DNA from: an uncultured beta proteobacterium | GTDB taxonomy: Bacteria; Pseudomonadota; Gammaproteobacteria; Burkholderiales; Rhodocyclaceae | Assembly (NCBI GenBank): GCA_903910495.1 | Contig: CAIVZW010000048.1 | Span: 1 to 18,006, forward strand | Reading direction: 5' to 3' | DNA: 18,006 nt | Shown: positions 10,018 through 17,710 of the stretch, piece after piece | How positions within the stretch are numbered: the first letter of the stretch is position 1 | Layout of the letters: each line of letters begins with the position of its first letter | Notes under the pieces: model-generated | Database searches by the model: none | Told to the model about the DNA's origin: nothing | The model's input: the letters and a program-made list of their open reading frames with translations, nothing else | Program-made: the position numbers and the translations under genes

Positions 10018-11211
10018 TCATTCTTTGCTACAAGCATTTTGCTCTCGGCTTCGTGGTGATGGCGTAGTTGGCAATGTAGTTACGACGATAAAGGTGAGAA
10101 CCGATGTGACGACCATCACCCACAGCAATGCGGCAAATCCAGCCTGTTTGACAACTGGTCCAATCAACCAGACTGCAAGAGAGCTGGCCCCCAAGGCTAT
10201 CGTCAGGCGCATGCCGGTAACTCGAGAACGCATTGAGTCATCCACATATCGCACTATCATCGCATCAGTAAATGGGACCGCACCGAAGATTGCTGCCATG
10301 AAAACAATCTGAGACACATAAAACAACCAACCATCGACGCTAGTTGCGGCAATCAGACCGATTAACTGCAGCGCAACCACACCTAAATAAAGCGGCTTTA
10401 ACGAAATTTTGTCGAGCAAATTTCCAACAACCAACTGGATCAATGATGCGAGGGCATAAACAAGCGCAAGTAAAACTCCAATCTGTGCCGGGTCTTCCGA
10501 AATTTGGCTGATCTTGCTGGTCAATAATTCATAGTTGCTGCTTGTGGAGAAGTTGAACAACATGCTTCCACAGGTCGTTGCGATAGTCATGATGAGCAGC
10601 AGTTTAGCCATCGATATGCTCGAGTTATCGCCCGACGCGGCTTTCTTCTTTCCCGGGGCTGCGCCCTCGAGCGTCGCGAACATGGCGAACGCCAGACCAC
10701 AGATGATGCTGATGCCCCCTGGAACGAGAAATGCAATTCGCCAGCCATAATACTTAATCAGCAAGCCAGTCACTCCAGCCGCTGCCGCCATTCCGAGATT
10801 TCCGGCGAATCCGTTAAGGCCAATTGCCCAGCCTGGACGAAGTTCTCCTTGGACAAGTAGCGGAATTCCGACTGGATGATAGATGGATGCTGCAAATCCA
10901 AGCATTGCCAGAGCAATAGCCAGTTCCACGGGGGAGTTCGTGGCACTGACGATAATCGATGAAACTCCTAACCCGATGAAGAAAACAATCATCATCGGGC
11001 GGCGGCCCCATAGGTCACCAAGCCGCCCCGATGGTAATGAGCCGAGTCCAAAGCAGAAGAACGCCGTCACACTAAAGGGCATTAAGTCTTCCCAGCGTTG
11101 CAATCCGAAATCCTTTGCAATGGATGTCACCGCAGTGGCAAAAATCAATAGAAACATGTGGTCAAGAGCATGACCAATATTAAGCAAGAGTTTTGTCGTG
11201 AAATTTTGCAT
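10018..11211 (-). CDS. major facilitator superfamily (MFS) transporter
   Basis: This is a predicted 12-helix secondary transporter of the inner membrane. The 397-residue product has the MFS loop 2-3 motif as GSLPSGRLGDLWGRRPMM (near residues 57-74). GFAGNLGMAAAAGVTGLLIKYYGWRIAF in the fifth-helix region resembles drug:proton antiporters of the fosmidomycin-resistance type. A charged linker follows helix 6 (LEGAAPGKKKAASGDNSS). The substrate cannot be inferred. The gene is clearly more AT-rich than its neighbours and uses codons such as ATA, TTA and AAT more often, a sign of horizontal transfer. No clear ribosome site precedes the ATG at 11211. Upstream, an imperfect palindrome (11246-11268, arms ACGTT/AACGT) and a repeated TGAATATCG (11217-11225 and 11307-11315) may be regulatory. 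It is flanked by gene-free DNA on both sides. Confidence 0.88.
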   Translation of the reverse strand: MQNFTTKLLLNIGHALDHMFLLIFATAVTSIAKDFGLQRWEDLMPFSVTAFFCFGLGSLPSGRLGDLWGRRPMMIVFFIGLGVSSIIVSATNSPVELAIALAMLGFAASIYHPVGIPLLVQGELRPGWAIGLNGFAGNLGMAAAAGVTGLLIKYYGWRIAFLVPGGISIICGLAFAMFATLEGAAPGKKKAASGDNSSISMAKLLLIMTIATTCGSMLFNFSTSSNYELLTSKISQISEDPAQIGVLLALVYALASLIQLVVGNLLDKISLKPLYLGVVALQLIGLIAATSVDGWLFYVSQIVFMAAIFGAVPFTDAMIVRYVDDSMRSRVTGMRLTIALGASSLAVWLIGPVVKQAGFAALLWVMVVTSVLTFIVVTTLPTTPSPRSREQNACSKE

Positions 11212-11405
11212 GCGTATGAATATCGACTACGATCCTGTCGTTGCTACGTTATTGAACGAATAAAACGTGGAGAGGTTTACTATCCCACATTCTGGTTTTA
11301 ACACTCTGAATATCGTTTAGTGGGTAGCGCTAGATGAGCGCAGCATTTCAACAGCGGATTCCGAATATTTATTGTTCTGATTCAAATGAGCCACCCCGGC
11401 ATCGG

Positions 11406-12305
11406 TTACCGACCTTCGCCGCGTGCCGCCAGATAAATGCCGCTCAGCAGCAGGACGAAGCCGATGCCCTGCAGGAGGGCAAAGGACTCGGCGAAAAAGA
11501 GCCAGGCCATTGCCGCGCTGCCCACGGGCTCACCGAGTGTCACCACAGCGACAAAGGTCGGGGAGACATGCTTCAGGGACCAGTTGTAGGCGGTATGGCC
11601 GAGAAGTTGCGGGCCTAGCGCCATGCCGAGAGCCGCCAGATAAGCAGGAACGCTGTAACCCTCGAGCGGAACACCTGCACCGCGGCAGGCGACCAGCAGA
11701 AACAGCGCTGCCATGCCGTAGGCCAGCCAGATATACGCCGGGAGCGGCATATCGGCGCGCAGGCGGCGACCGATCAGCAGATAGGCCGAAAAACACCAGC
11801 TGCCGACCAGAGCCAGTGCATTGCCGAGCAGCGGATGGCTGCCTGGCAGGCTATGGCGGCTGTCGCTCCAGAATATCAGCAGGCTGCCGGTAAGCGAGAT
11901 GGCAATACCGAAGGCCATCTGCAGACCCGGTTTTTCACCAAACAGCACGAAGGAGGCGATTCCTATCCACAGCAGGTTGGTCGTCACCAGCGCCGTGCTA
12001 CTGGCCACCGAGGTGTATTCGAGCGAACTGATCCAGGTCGCGAAGTGCAGAGCGAGAAAGAAACCGGCCCCCAGGGTAAGCAGGACCTGCCGCCGATTCA
12101 TGGCCTGCAGCGCACGGCGCGACCGCCACAGCGCGATCGGGGTAATGATCAGCGCCGCCAGCCCGAGACGCAGCGCCGCGATGGCCAGCGAGGGCAAGCC
12201 ATAGCCCTGGGCGAAGCGGGCAAGAATGGCGCCGAAGGAAATGGCCAGCAGGCCGATACCGAGGACCAGAAAGGGCAACCAGCGGGGAGGAGAACGTTCG
12301 CGCAT
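11406..12305 (-). CDS. DMT-superfamily permease with two EamA domains
   Basis: The 299-residue product is a predicted 10-helix inner-membrane exporter of the drug/metabolite transporter superfamily. Two EamA repeats are visible: residues about 12-145 (FLVLGIGLLAISFGAILARFA to GIAISLTGSLLIFW) and about 160-295 (NALALVGSWCFSAYLLIGRRL to GIGFVLLLSGIYLAARGEGR). Motifs such as SSLEYTSVASSTALVTTNLLWIG and LGEPVGSAAMAWLFFAE are typical. Members export amino acids or other metabolites; the substrate here is unknown. The ATG at 12305 is only 47 bases after livF on the same strand, with no terminator between. It may therefore be read with the liv operon, and an amino-acid export role would fit (inference). 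No strong ribosome site is seen. Confidence 0.9.
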   Translation of the reverse strand: MRERSPPRWLPFLVLGIGLLAISFGAILARFAQGYGLPSLAIAALRLGLAALIITPIALWRSRRALQAMNRRQVLLTLGAGFFLALHFATWISSLEYTSVASSTALVTTNLLWIGIASFVLFGEKPGLQMAFGIAISLTGSLLIFWSDSRHSLPGSHPLLGNALALVGSWCFSAYLLIGRRLRADMPLPAYIWLAYGMAALFLLVACRGAGVPLEGYSVPAYLAALGMALGPQLLGHTAYNWSLKHVSPTFVAVVTLGEPVGSAAMAWLFFAESFALLQGIGFVLLLSGIYLAARGEGR

Positions 12306-12352
12306 GAGGGCTTGTTCAAATGGAGTATCGGGGCCGGGGCATGCGCTATTTT

Positions 12353-13081
12353 CTACCCGGCTTTGCTCGCCTGCCCGGCTTCCAGATACGCGGCGCGTAC
12401 TTCCGAACTGGCCAGCAACTCTCTGCCCGTCCCGGCCAGCACGATATGGCCGTGCTGCAACACATAGCCACGGTGCGCCACGCGCAGCGCGTGGTGGGCA
12501 TTCTGTTCGACCAGCAGCACGGTCATGCCGTGATCGCGATTCAGTTCCCGGATCGTCTGGAAAATCTTCTTGATGTAGAGCGGTGCCAGGCCGAGCGAAG
12601 GTTCGTCGAGCAGTAACAGCTTGGGCCGCGACATCAGGGCGCGCCCGATCGCCAGCATTTGCTGTTCACCGCCTGAAAGCGTCCCGGCGCGCTGGTTGCG
12701 GCGTTCGTCGAGAATGGGAAACAGCGCACTCATGCGCCGCAGATCGACTTCGAAGTTCAGCGGATCGGCCAGGGCCGCGCCCATCTGCAGGTTTTCCATC
12801 ACGCTCATGCGCGGGAAGATGCGCCGCCCTTCGGGCACCAGAGCGATGCCGCGCCGCGAAATTTCATGCGCTGGCAGGCCGGTAATATCCTCGCCATCAA
12901 AAATGATGTGTCCGGACGAGGCGCGCGGCTGGCCGAAGATGGACATCATCAGCGTCGACTTGCCGGCGCCGTTGGCACCGATCAGCGTCACTACTTCGCC
13001 GACCTGGACCGAAATATCCACGCCCTGCAAGGCGTGAATGTGCCCGTAGTGAGCATGCAGTGCGGAGAGTTCGAGCATCAT
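12353..13081 (-). CDS. livF: branched-chain amino acid ABC transporter ATP-binding protein LivF
   Basis: LivF is one of two cytoplasmic ATPases powering the LivHM permease. The 242-residue product has Walker A GANGAGKST (35-43), signature LSGGE (135-139), Walker B LLLLDEP (155-161) and LLVEQN in the switch region, where LivF proteins carry Gln instead of the usual His. The short length and LVPEGRRIFPRMSVMENL are typical of LivF rather than LivG. It starts ATGATG, and the livG stop TGA lies inside these six bases, so the genes overlap and are translationally coupled. GGAG lies eight bases before the first ATG, which I chose. It is the last transporter gene before the EamA permease. Confidence 0.95.
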   Translation of the reverse strand: MMLELSALHAHYGHIHALQGVDISVQVGEVVTLIGANGAGKSTLMMSIFGQPRASSGHIIFDGEDITGLPAHEISRRGIALVPEGRRIFPRMSVMENLQMGAALADPLNFEVDLRRMSALFPILDERRNQRAGTLSGGEQQMLAIGRALMSRPKLLLLDEPSLGLAPLYIKKIFQTIRELNRDHGMTVLLVEQNAHHALRVAHRGYVLQHGHIVLAGTGRELLASSEVRAAYLEAGQASKAG

Positions 13082-13920
13082 GGCGTGATCTCCGCAGGCA
13101 ACTTTCCGGCCTCGTCTTCATCTTCCTCGCCCAGATAGGCCTTGATCACGTGCGGATTGTTGCGGACTTCGGCCGGTGATCCCTCGGCGATCTTGCGTCC
13201 GTAATTGAGCACACAGATGTGATCCGAAATAGTCATCACGACGTTCATGTCGTGCTCGATGAGCAGGATGGCCAGGCCCTCGTCGCGCACCAGCGATTGC
13301 AGCAGTTCGTTGAGCTCGGCCGATTCCCTGGGATTGAGTCCGGCAGCCGGCTCATCCAGACAAAGCAGGATGGGATTCACGCACAGCGCCCGGGCAATCT
13401 CGATGCGTCGCTGCATGCCGTAAGGCAGGTCGCCGGCCACCGAATCCGCCCGCTCGATCAGGTTCAGGCGCTTGAGCCGGTCAGCGGCCACCTCGATCGC
13501 CTGTGCTTCGGCGCGGCGATAGCCCGGCAGGCCGATGAGGCCGGCCAGCGAAAAGCGCGAGGCCTGCTGCAGCCGGTTGTGCTGAGCGACAATCAGGTTT
13601 TCCAGAACGGTCATTTTCGGGAAGAGACGGACGTTCTGGAAGGTACGTACCACCTGTGCCTGACTCGCCACCTGATGGCTTTCAAGTGTTTCCAGATTAA
13701 GCACGCCGCGCTGCGGATGATTCAGGCACACGCGCCCGGCGCTCGGCCGGTAAAAACCGGTCAGACAGTTGAACAAGGTCGTCTTCCCGGCGCCGTTGGG
13801 CCCGATGACGGCGGTAATGCGGCCGGCATGAACATCAAGCGACAGGTCATCAATCGCCATCAGACCGCCAAAGCGCATGCTCAGGTTTTCTACGCGCAGC
13901 AGTACCTGATGCTCACTCAT
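13078..13920 (-). CDS. livG: branched-chain amino acid ABC transporter ATP-binding protein LivG
   Basis: LivG is the second ATPase subunit of the transporter. The 280-residue product has Walker A GPNGAGKTT (40-48), the Q-loop at Gln95 (RTFQNVRLFPKMTVLENL) and the LivG-type signature LPYGMQRRIEIARAL (165-179). Walker B is ILLCLDEP (184-191), and the H-loop His223 lies in LLIEHDMNVVM. The C-terminal tail is longer and more acidic than usual (GEEDEDEAGKLPAEITP), a small local variation. Its ATG overlaps the livM stop by four bases (ATGA) and its own stop overlaps the livF start, so livM, livG and livF form one tightly coupled unit. Confidence 0.95.
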   Translation of the reverse strand: MSEHQVLLRVENLSMRFGGLMAIDDLSLDVHAGRITAVIGPNGAGKTTLFNCLTGFYRPSAGRVCLNHPQRGVLNLETLESHQVASQAQVVRTFQNVRLFPKMTVLENLIVAQHNRLQQASRFSLAGLIGLPGYRRAEAQAIEVAADRLKRLNLIERADSVAGDLPYGMQRRIEIARALCVNPILLCLDEPAAGLNPRESAELNELLQSLVRDEGLAILLIEHDMNVVMTISDHICVLNYGRKIAEGSPAEVRNNPHVIKAYLGEEDEDEAGKLPAEITP

Positions 13921-15203
13921 GGCGACTTGCTTTCGCCACGAAAGCGCAGGGTTGGCTCACGATGAGAAAGGATACCGCCCGGTTTCCAGATCATGATCAG
14001 GATCATCGCCGTACCGAAAAGCAGCATGCGGTACTCGGCAAAATCGCGCCCCAGTTCCGGCAGCAGCACCAGCACCAGCGAGGCCAGTACCACCCCCAAC
14101 TGACTGCCCATGCCGCCGAGCACGACGATGGCCAGGATGATCGCCGACTCGTTGAAAGTGAAGGACTCGGGCGAAATGAAGCCCTGGCGGGCAGCGAAGA
14201 AAACACCGGCACAACCACCGAGCATCGCGCCGATGGCGAAGGCCGAGAGCTTGACATTGGTGATGTTGATGCCGAGCGCCTGGCAGGCGATATCGTCCTC
14301 ACGCACCGCCTCCCAGGCGCGGCCGATCGGCAGCTTGCGCAGGCGCGAAACGAACAGGTTGGTGAGCATGGCCAGCGCCAGGATCAGGTAATAGAGAAAG
14401 AAGATTCGGTGCAGCGGCGAGAACTCGAGGCCGAAGAAGGACGCGAAGGTCGTCCCGTCATTACCCGGCTTGAACGGCAGGCCGAAGAAGGTCGGGCGCG
14501 GGATCGAGGCGATGCCGTTCGGGCCGTTCGACAAATCGGTCCAGTTGACCAGGATAATGCGCACGATCTCGCCGAAGCCGAGCGTGACGATCGCCAGGTA
14601 ATCGCCGCGCAGGCGCAGCGTCGGCCAGCCGAGCAACAGGCCGAAGCTCGCCGCGAGACCGCCGGCCACCGGCAGCGCCTGCCAGAAGCCCCAGCCGTAC
14701 TGTGTCGCCAGCAGCGCGTAGCAATACGCGCCGACCGCGTAGAAGGCGACATAGCCGAGGACCAGCAACCCGGCCAGGCCGACGACGACGTTGAGACCCC
14801 AGCCGAGCATCACGTAGATCAGCACCGTCGTCACCGTATCGACGATGTAGCGGTTGTCCGAGAAGACGATAGGCAGGACCAGTGCGATGCCGAAGCAGCC
14901 CCAACCCAGCCAGATCGAAAGCGCGCTGCGCCTGCGCACAGCGGGCACCTGCCGGCGGAGTCGCTGGCGCAGCTGAAAGCCATCGCTCACATAACGGGCC
15001 AGCAGACGCCCGCCAAACGCCACGGCGACAAAGGCCAGCAAGGCAGGCCAGCGTGAGACCACTTGCAGGGCACCGCCCTGATCGACGGTGGTCAGACCAA
15101 GCATCGGAATGCCGAGCAGAAGCGCAACAAAAGCTACCGCCGCGGCATCGCGGAAGCGCTCCTTGGCCGAAGGTGCCTGATGGGCCAGAACCACCACGGG
15201 CAT
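13917..15203 (-). CDS. livM: branched-chain amino acid ABC transporter permease LivM
   Basis: LivM is one of the two permease subunits. The 428-residue product matches the long LivM form (E. coli 425), with an N-terminal extension before the core. That extension has two hydrophobic segments (about 20-40 and 50-66) and a basic stretch, RQRLRRQVPAVRRRS. The core has the typical VVVGLAGLLVLGYVAFYAVGAYCYALL, LRLRGDYLAIVTLGFGEIVRIILVNW and LPIGRAWEAVREDDIACQALGIN, the last being the cytoplasmic loop that docks on the ATPase. Its ATG shares one base with the livH stop (TGATG), and its own stop overlaps livG. Confidence 0.95.
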   Translation of the reverse strand: MPVVVLAHQAPSAKERFRDAAAVAFVALLLGIPMLGLTTVDQGGALQVVSRWPALLAFVAVAFGGRLLARYVSDGFQLRQRLRRQVPAVRRRSALSIWLGWGCFGIALVLPIVFSDNRYIVDTVTTVLIYVMLGWGLNVVVGLAGLLVLGYVAFYAVGAYCYALLATQYGWGFWQALPVAGGLAASFGLLLGWPTLRLRGDYLAIVTLGFGEIVRIILVNWTDLSNGPNGIASIPRPTFFGLPFKPGNDGTTFASFFGLEFSPLHRIFFLYYLILALAMLTNLFVSRLRKLPIGRAWEAVREDDIACQALGINITNVKLSAFAIGAMLGGCAGVFFAARQGFISPESFTFNESAIILAIVVLGGMGSQLGVVLASLVLVLLPELGRDFAEYRMLLFGTAMILIMIWKPGGILSHREPTLRFRGESKSP

Positions 15204-16117
15204 CAGACTTTCTCCACTTCAGGGTGACCAAGCAGGCCGGAAGGGCGGAACATGAGCACCATGATCAGGATGCTGAAGGTCGCCACGTCCTTGTATTCCG
15301 GCGCCAGGTAGGCGGCCCAGAAAGCCTCGATCAGTCCGATCAGCAAACCGCCCAGCATGGCGCCGGGCAATGAGCCGATGCCGCCGAGCACGGCCGCCGT
15401 AAAGGCCTTGATGCCGGCGACAAAGCCGATGTAAAAATCGACGACGCCGTAATAGACCGTCACCAGAACGCCGGCCACGGCCGCCAGCATGGCACCGAGC
15501 ATGAAGGTGAGCGAGATGGTGCGATCGACGTTGATGCCGAGCAGCGCGGTCATCGTCCGGTCCTGTTCGCAGGCGCGCTGCTGGCGACCGAACGAGGTAC
15601 GGCCGATCACATAGGAAAACGCGGCCATCAGGGCGACCGTAACGACGATGATCAGCAGTTGCGAATACGCCAGATGCACCGTGAACCCGTCGATGGTCAG
15701 CAGGTCGAAGCCGCCGATCAGCACCGGCGGAATGGGCTTGACGCGGGCACCCTGGGTCAGTTGCACCATGTTCTGCAGGAAGATCGACATGCCGATGGCC
15801 GAAATCAGTGGCGCCAGACGGGATGACCCACGCAAGGGACGGTAGGCGGTGCGTTCGACTGCCCAGCCATAGACCGAGGTAAACAACACCGAGAACACCA
15901 GCACGGTCAGCAGGGCCAGAGGCACCGAACTGACGCCCAAGGAGGCCAGCAGTGTAAACGCCGTCACGGCAATGAAGGCGCTGACCATGTAGATGTCGCC
16001 GTGGGCAAAATTGATCATGCCGATGATGCCGTACACCATCGTGTAACCGATGGCGATCAGGCCATAGACAGCGCCCAGCGTCAGGCCGTTGATCAGTTGC
16101 TGCAATGCCAGGGCCAT
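15203..16117 (-). CDS. livH: branched-chain amino acid ABC transporter permease LivH
   Basis: LivH is the smaller permease subunit. The 304-residue product starts MALALQQLINGLTLGAVYGLIAIGYTMVYGIIGMINFAHGD, a very conserved LivH opening. It carries GRQQRACEQDRTMTALLGINVDRTI, the ATPase-coupling loop, near residue 172. VAGIKAFTAAVLGGIGSLPGAMLGGLLIGLIE lies near residue 234, and it ends LMFRPSGLLG. About eight membrane helices are expected. A GGAGG-like ribosome site is not obvious: the bases just before the ATG read TTGGAAGCGGT, and GGAAG is the best candidate. It is separated from livK by 196 bases holding a large palindromic repeat, while the genes after it overlap. Expression of livH could therefore be uncoupled from livK. 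Confidence 0.95.
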   Translation of the reverse strand: MALALQQLINGLTLGAVYGLIAIGYTMVYGIIGMINFAHGDIYMVSAFIAVTAFTLLASLGVSSVPLALLTVLVFSVLFTSVYGWAVERTAYRPLRGSSRLAPLISAIGMSIFLQNMVQLTQGARVKPIPPVLIGGFDLLTIDGFTVHLAYSQLLIIVVTVALMAAFSYVIGRTSFGRQQRACEQDRTMTALLGINVDRTISLTFMLGAMLAAVAGVLVTVYYGVVDFYIGFVAGIKAFTAAVLGGIGSLPGAMLGGLLIGLIEAFWAAYLAPEYKDVATFSILIMVLMFRPSGLLGHPEVEKV

Positions 16118-16158
16118 ACCGCTTCCAATAACAGGAGGATGAAAACATGGAAAAGCTT

Positions 16159-16286
16159 TACCACCAAGTCACAAAGAACACCAAGGCTCACCAAGAAAAC
16201 CGATACATAGACGGGGCTTTCCTTGGTGCCTTCTTGGTGAACTTGGTGTCCCCTAGGGGGATTTCCTGCGGGGCATCTTGGTGGTT
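16159..16286. repeat. nested palindromic repeat of CACCAAG/CTTGGTG units between livK and livH
   Basis: The left arm holds four units: CACCAAG at 16162, a degenerate CACAAAG at 16170, and CACCAAG at 16179 and 16189. The right arm holds four inverse units CTTGGTG at 16222, 16233, 16242 and 16277. The arms pair well: 16178-16196 is the near-complement of 16231-16249 with a single-base bulge. The right arm has about 28 extra bases between its third and fourth units, including the perfect palindrome CCCCTAGGGG (16250-16259). In RNA either strand can form a long hairpin. It resembles intergenic interspersed repeats common in proteobacteria (from memory, not searched). Read from livK it could reduce transcription into livHMGF or stabilise the upstream message (inference). 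Confidence 0.7.
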
Positions 16287-16313
16287 CGCTTTTCTATATT
16301 GGCTGACTACTGG

Positions 16314-17411
16314 TCACTTGCCAACGTAATCGTATTTGCCGCTCTTCCAGCGATAGACCATGAAGCCCGGCAGCTTGTTGTCGCCCTTGGCATCGAAACT
16401 CAGCTTGCCGATCACGGTGTCAAAACTGCCGCCACGCATGCTCTTCTCAAGATCGGCATACTGGGTACCCTTGGCCTTCTCGGCGGCCTGGGCGAATAAC
16501 TGCATCGCCGCGTAGGCGTACATCACGTAGCCTTCCGGCTCGACCTTGGCCTCACGGAAACGTTTGACGATATCGGCAGCCGCCGGGTTCTTGCGCGGAT
16601 CGGGAGAGAAGGTAAACAACACGTTGTCCGAGGCCGCACCGGCGGCAGTAACCAGTTCCGAATTAGTCAGCGTATCGCCGCCCATAATCGTCAGCTTGAG
16701 GCCGGCTTGCTGGGCCTGACGCAGGATCAGCGCCACTTCGGTGTGATAACCGCCATAGGCCATGACTTCCACCCCGGCCGCCTTCAGTTTGCTGACCAGC
16801 GCCGAATAATCCTTCTCGCCGGCAGTAATCGACTCGCGCAGGACCAGCTTGACCTTCCTGCCTTCGATGGCCTTGGCGATTTCGTCGGCCAGACCCTTGC
16901 CATAGGCACTCTTGTCATCAACGACGGCAATCTTCCTGTTCTTGAATGTATCGGCCAGATAAGTGCCGGCTACCAGGCCCTGCTGGTCATCGCGCCCCAT
17001 GATGCGGAAGATGTTCTTCAGACCGCGCTCGGTCACCTGCGGATTGGTCGACACCGTAGCCATCGGGATCTGCGCTTCGTTATACACATCGGAGGCCGGA
17101 ATGGTCGAACTGGAACACCAGTGGCCGTGCATGAAAATGATCTTCTTGTTGGCCATGGAATTGGCCACCGAAACCGCCTGCTTCGGGTCGCAGGCATCGT
17201 CACCGATTTCCAGCTTCAGTTTCTGGCCGAGTACGCCGCCCTTGGCGTTGATATCGGCAATGGCCAATTCAGCGCCCTTGCGGATCTGGTCGCCCGCCGA
17301 GGCGTATTGCCCGGTCATCGGGCCGGCAATGGCCACCAGATGGTCGGCGCAGACAGGGGATGCAGCAAAGGCCAGCAGACTGCATCCGGCCAGCAGGATA
17401 TTCTTGGACAT
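16314..17411 (-). CDS. livK: branched-chain amino acid ABC transporter substrate-binding protein LivK
   Basis: LivK is the periplasmic receptor that delivers the amino acid to LivHM. The 365-residue product has a Sec signal peptide (MSKNILLAGCSLLAFAASPVCA, cleavage about 22/23) and the mature start DHLVAIAGPMTGQYASAG typical of the Leu/Ile/Val-binding family. Cys74 and Cys99 are 25 residues apart, as in the disulfide of E. coli LivJ/LivK. MGRDDQQGLVAGTYLAD and VVDDKSAYGKGLADE belong to the two lobes. The frame is open up to 17504, but the ATG at 17411 has AAGGAGAG seven bases upstream and gives the signal peptide. Family members bind branched-chain, other hydrophobic or aromatic amino acids, so the exact ligand is open. 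It is the first gene of the liv operon. Confidence 0.94.
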   Translation of the reverse strand: MSKNILLAGCSLLAFAASPVCADHLVAIAGPMTGQYASAGDQIRKGAELAIADINAKGGVLGQKLKLEIGDDACDPKQAVSVANSMANKKIIFMHGHWCSSSTIPASDVYNEAQIPMATVSTNPQVTERGLKNIFRIMGRDDQQGLVAGTYLADTFKNRKIAVVDDKSAYGKGLADEIAKAIEGRKVKLVLRESITAGEKDYSALVSKLKAAGVEVMAYGGYHTEVALILRQAQQAGLKLTIMGGDTLTNSELVTAAGAASDNVLFTFSPDPRKNPAAADIVKRFREAKVEPEGYVMYAYAAMQLFAQAAEKAKGTQYADLEKSMRGGSFDTVIGKLSFDAKGDNKLPGFMVYRWKSGKYDYVGK

Positions 17412-17710
17412 TGATTCTCTCCTTCGGTTTCGGTGAACGTTTCGGGGACTCACGAATGACACGGCAACAACGGACCCGCAGCGGGCCCAACTCCCGGACA
17501 ACATGCGGCTTCAAGGACAAAAGGCGTTATTTTAACCGCTCGCTGCCCTGTAGTACTGCTTTTGTCTGCATTTTCCGGGCAATGACTCTGCGTCTCCGGG
17601 GTAAATTCTGAAGTCATATGCAAACCCCCTGATCCCCTATTATTCGCCGAATTTTTGCGGTAACGTGCGTAATGTCATTTTTTTATTCAATCATCTGAAA
17701 GGTGTTGATC
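17412..17710. promoter_or_regulatory. divergent control region between livK and the hydroxyacyl-CoA dehydrogenase gene
   Basis: These 299 bases hold no reading frame that I believe in. They must contain promoters for livK (minus) and the dehydrogenase (plus). Visible elements are a perfect 5+5 palindrome ATTCG-C-CGAAT (17642-17652), a near-palindromic GC hairpin in the livK leader (17471-17487), and an AT-rich TTAAAAT on the minus strand near 17530. I could not assign a convincing -35/-10 pair to either gene. Confidence 0.4.

Noticed and set aside
13962..15056. 364-residue open frame on the plus strand
   Set aside because: It lies wholly antisense to livM. It is rich in Gln, Arg, Asp and Glu as expected from the complement of a GC-rich membrane-protein gene. 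LivM itself is a clear family member.
16147..16329. 60-residue open frame starting MEKLYHQVTKNTKAHQEN in the livK-livH spacer
   Set aside because: It is simply the translation of the CACCAAG/CTTGGTG palindromic repeat. Such frames are common spurious calls on interspersed repeats, and the pattern shows no protein-like constraint.
17380..17411. Possible lipoprotein signal LLAGC in LivK
   Set aside because: The match is at residues 6-10, far too near the N-terminus for a lipoprotein hydrophobic core. A normal cleavage site after VCA at residue 22 fits the family.
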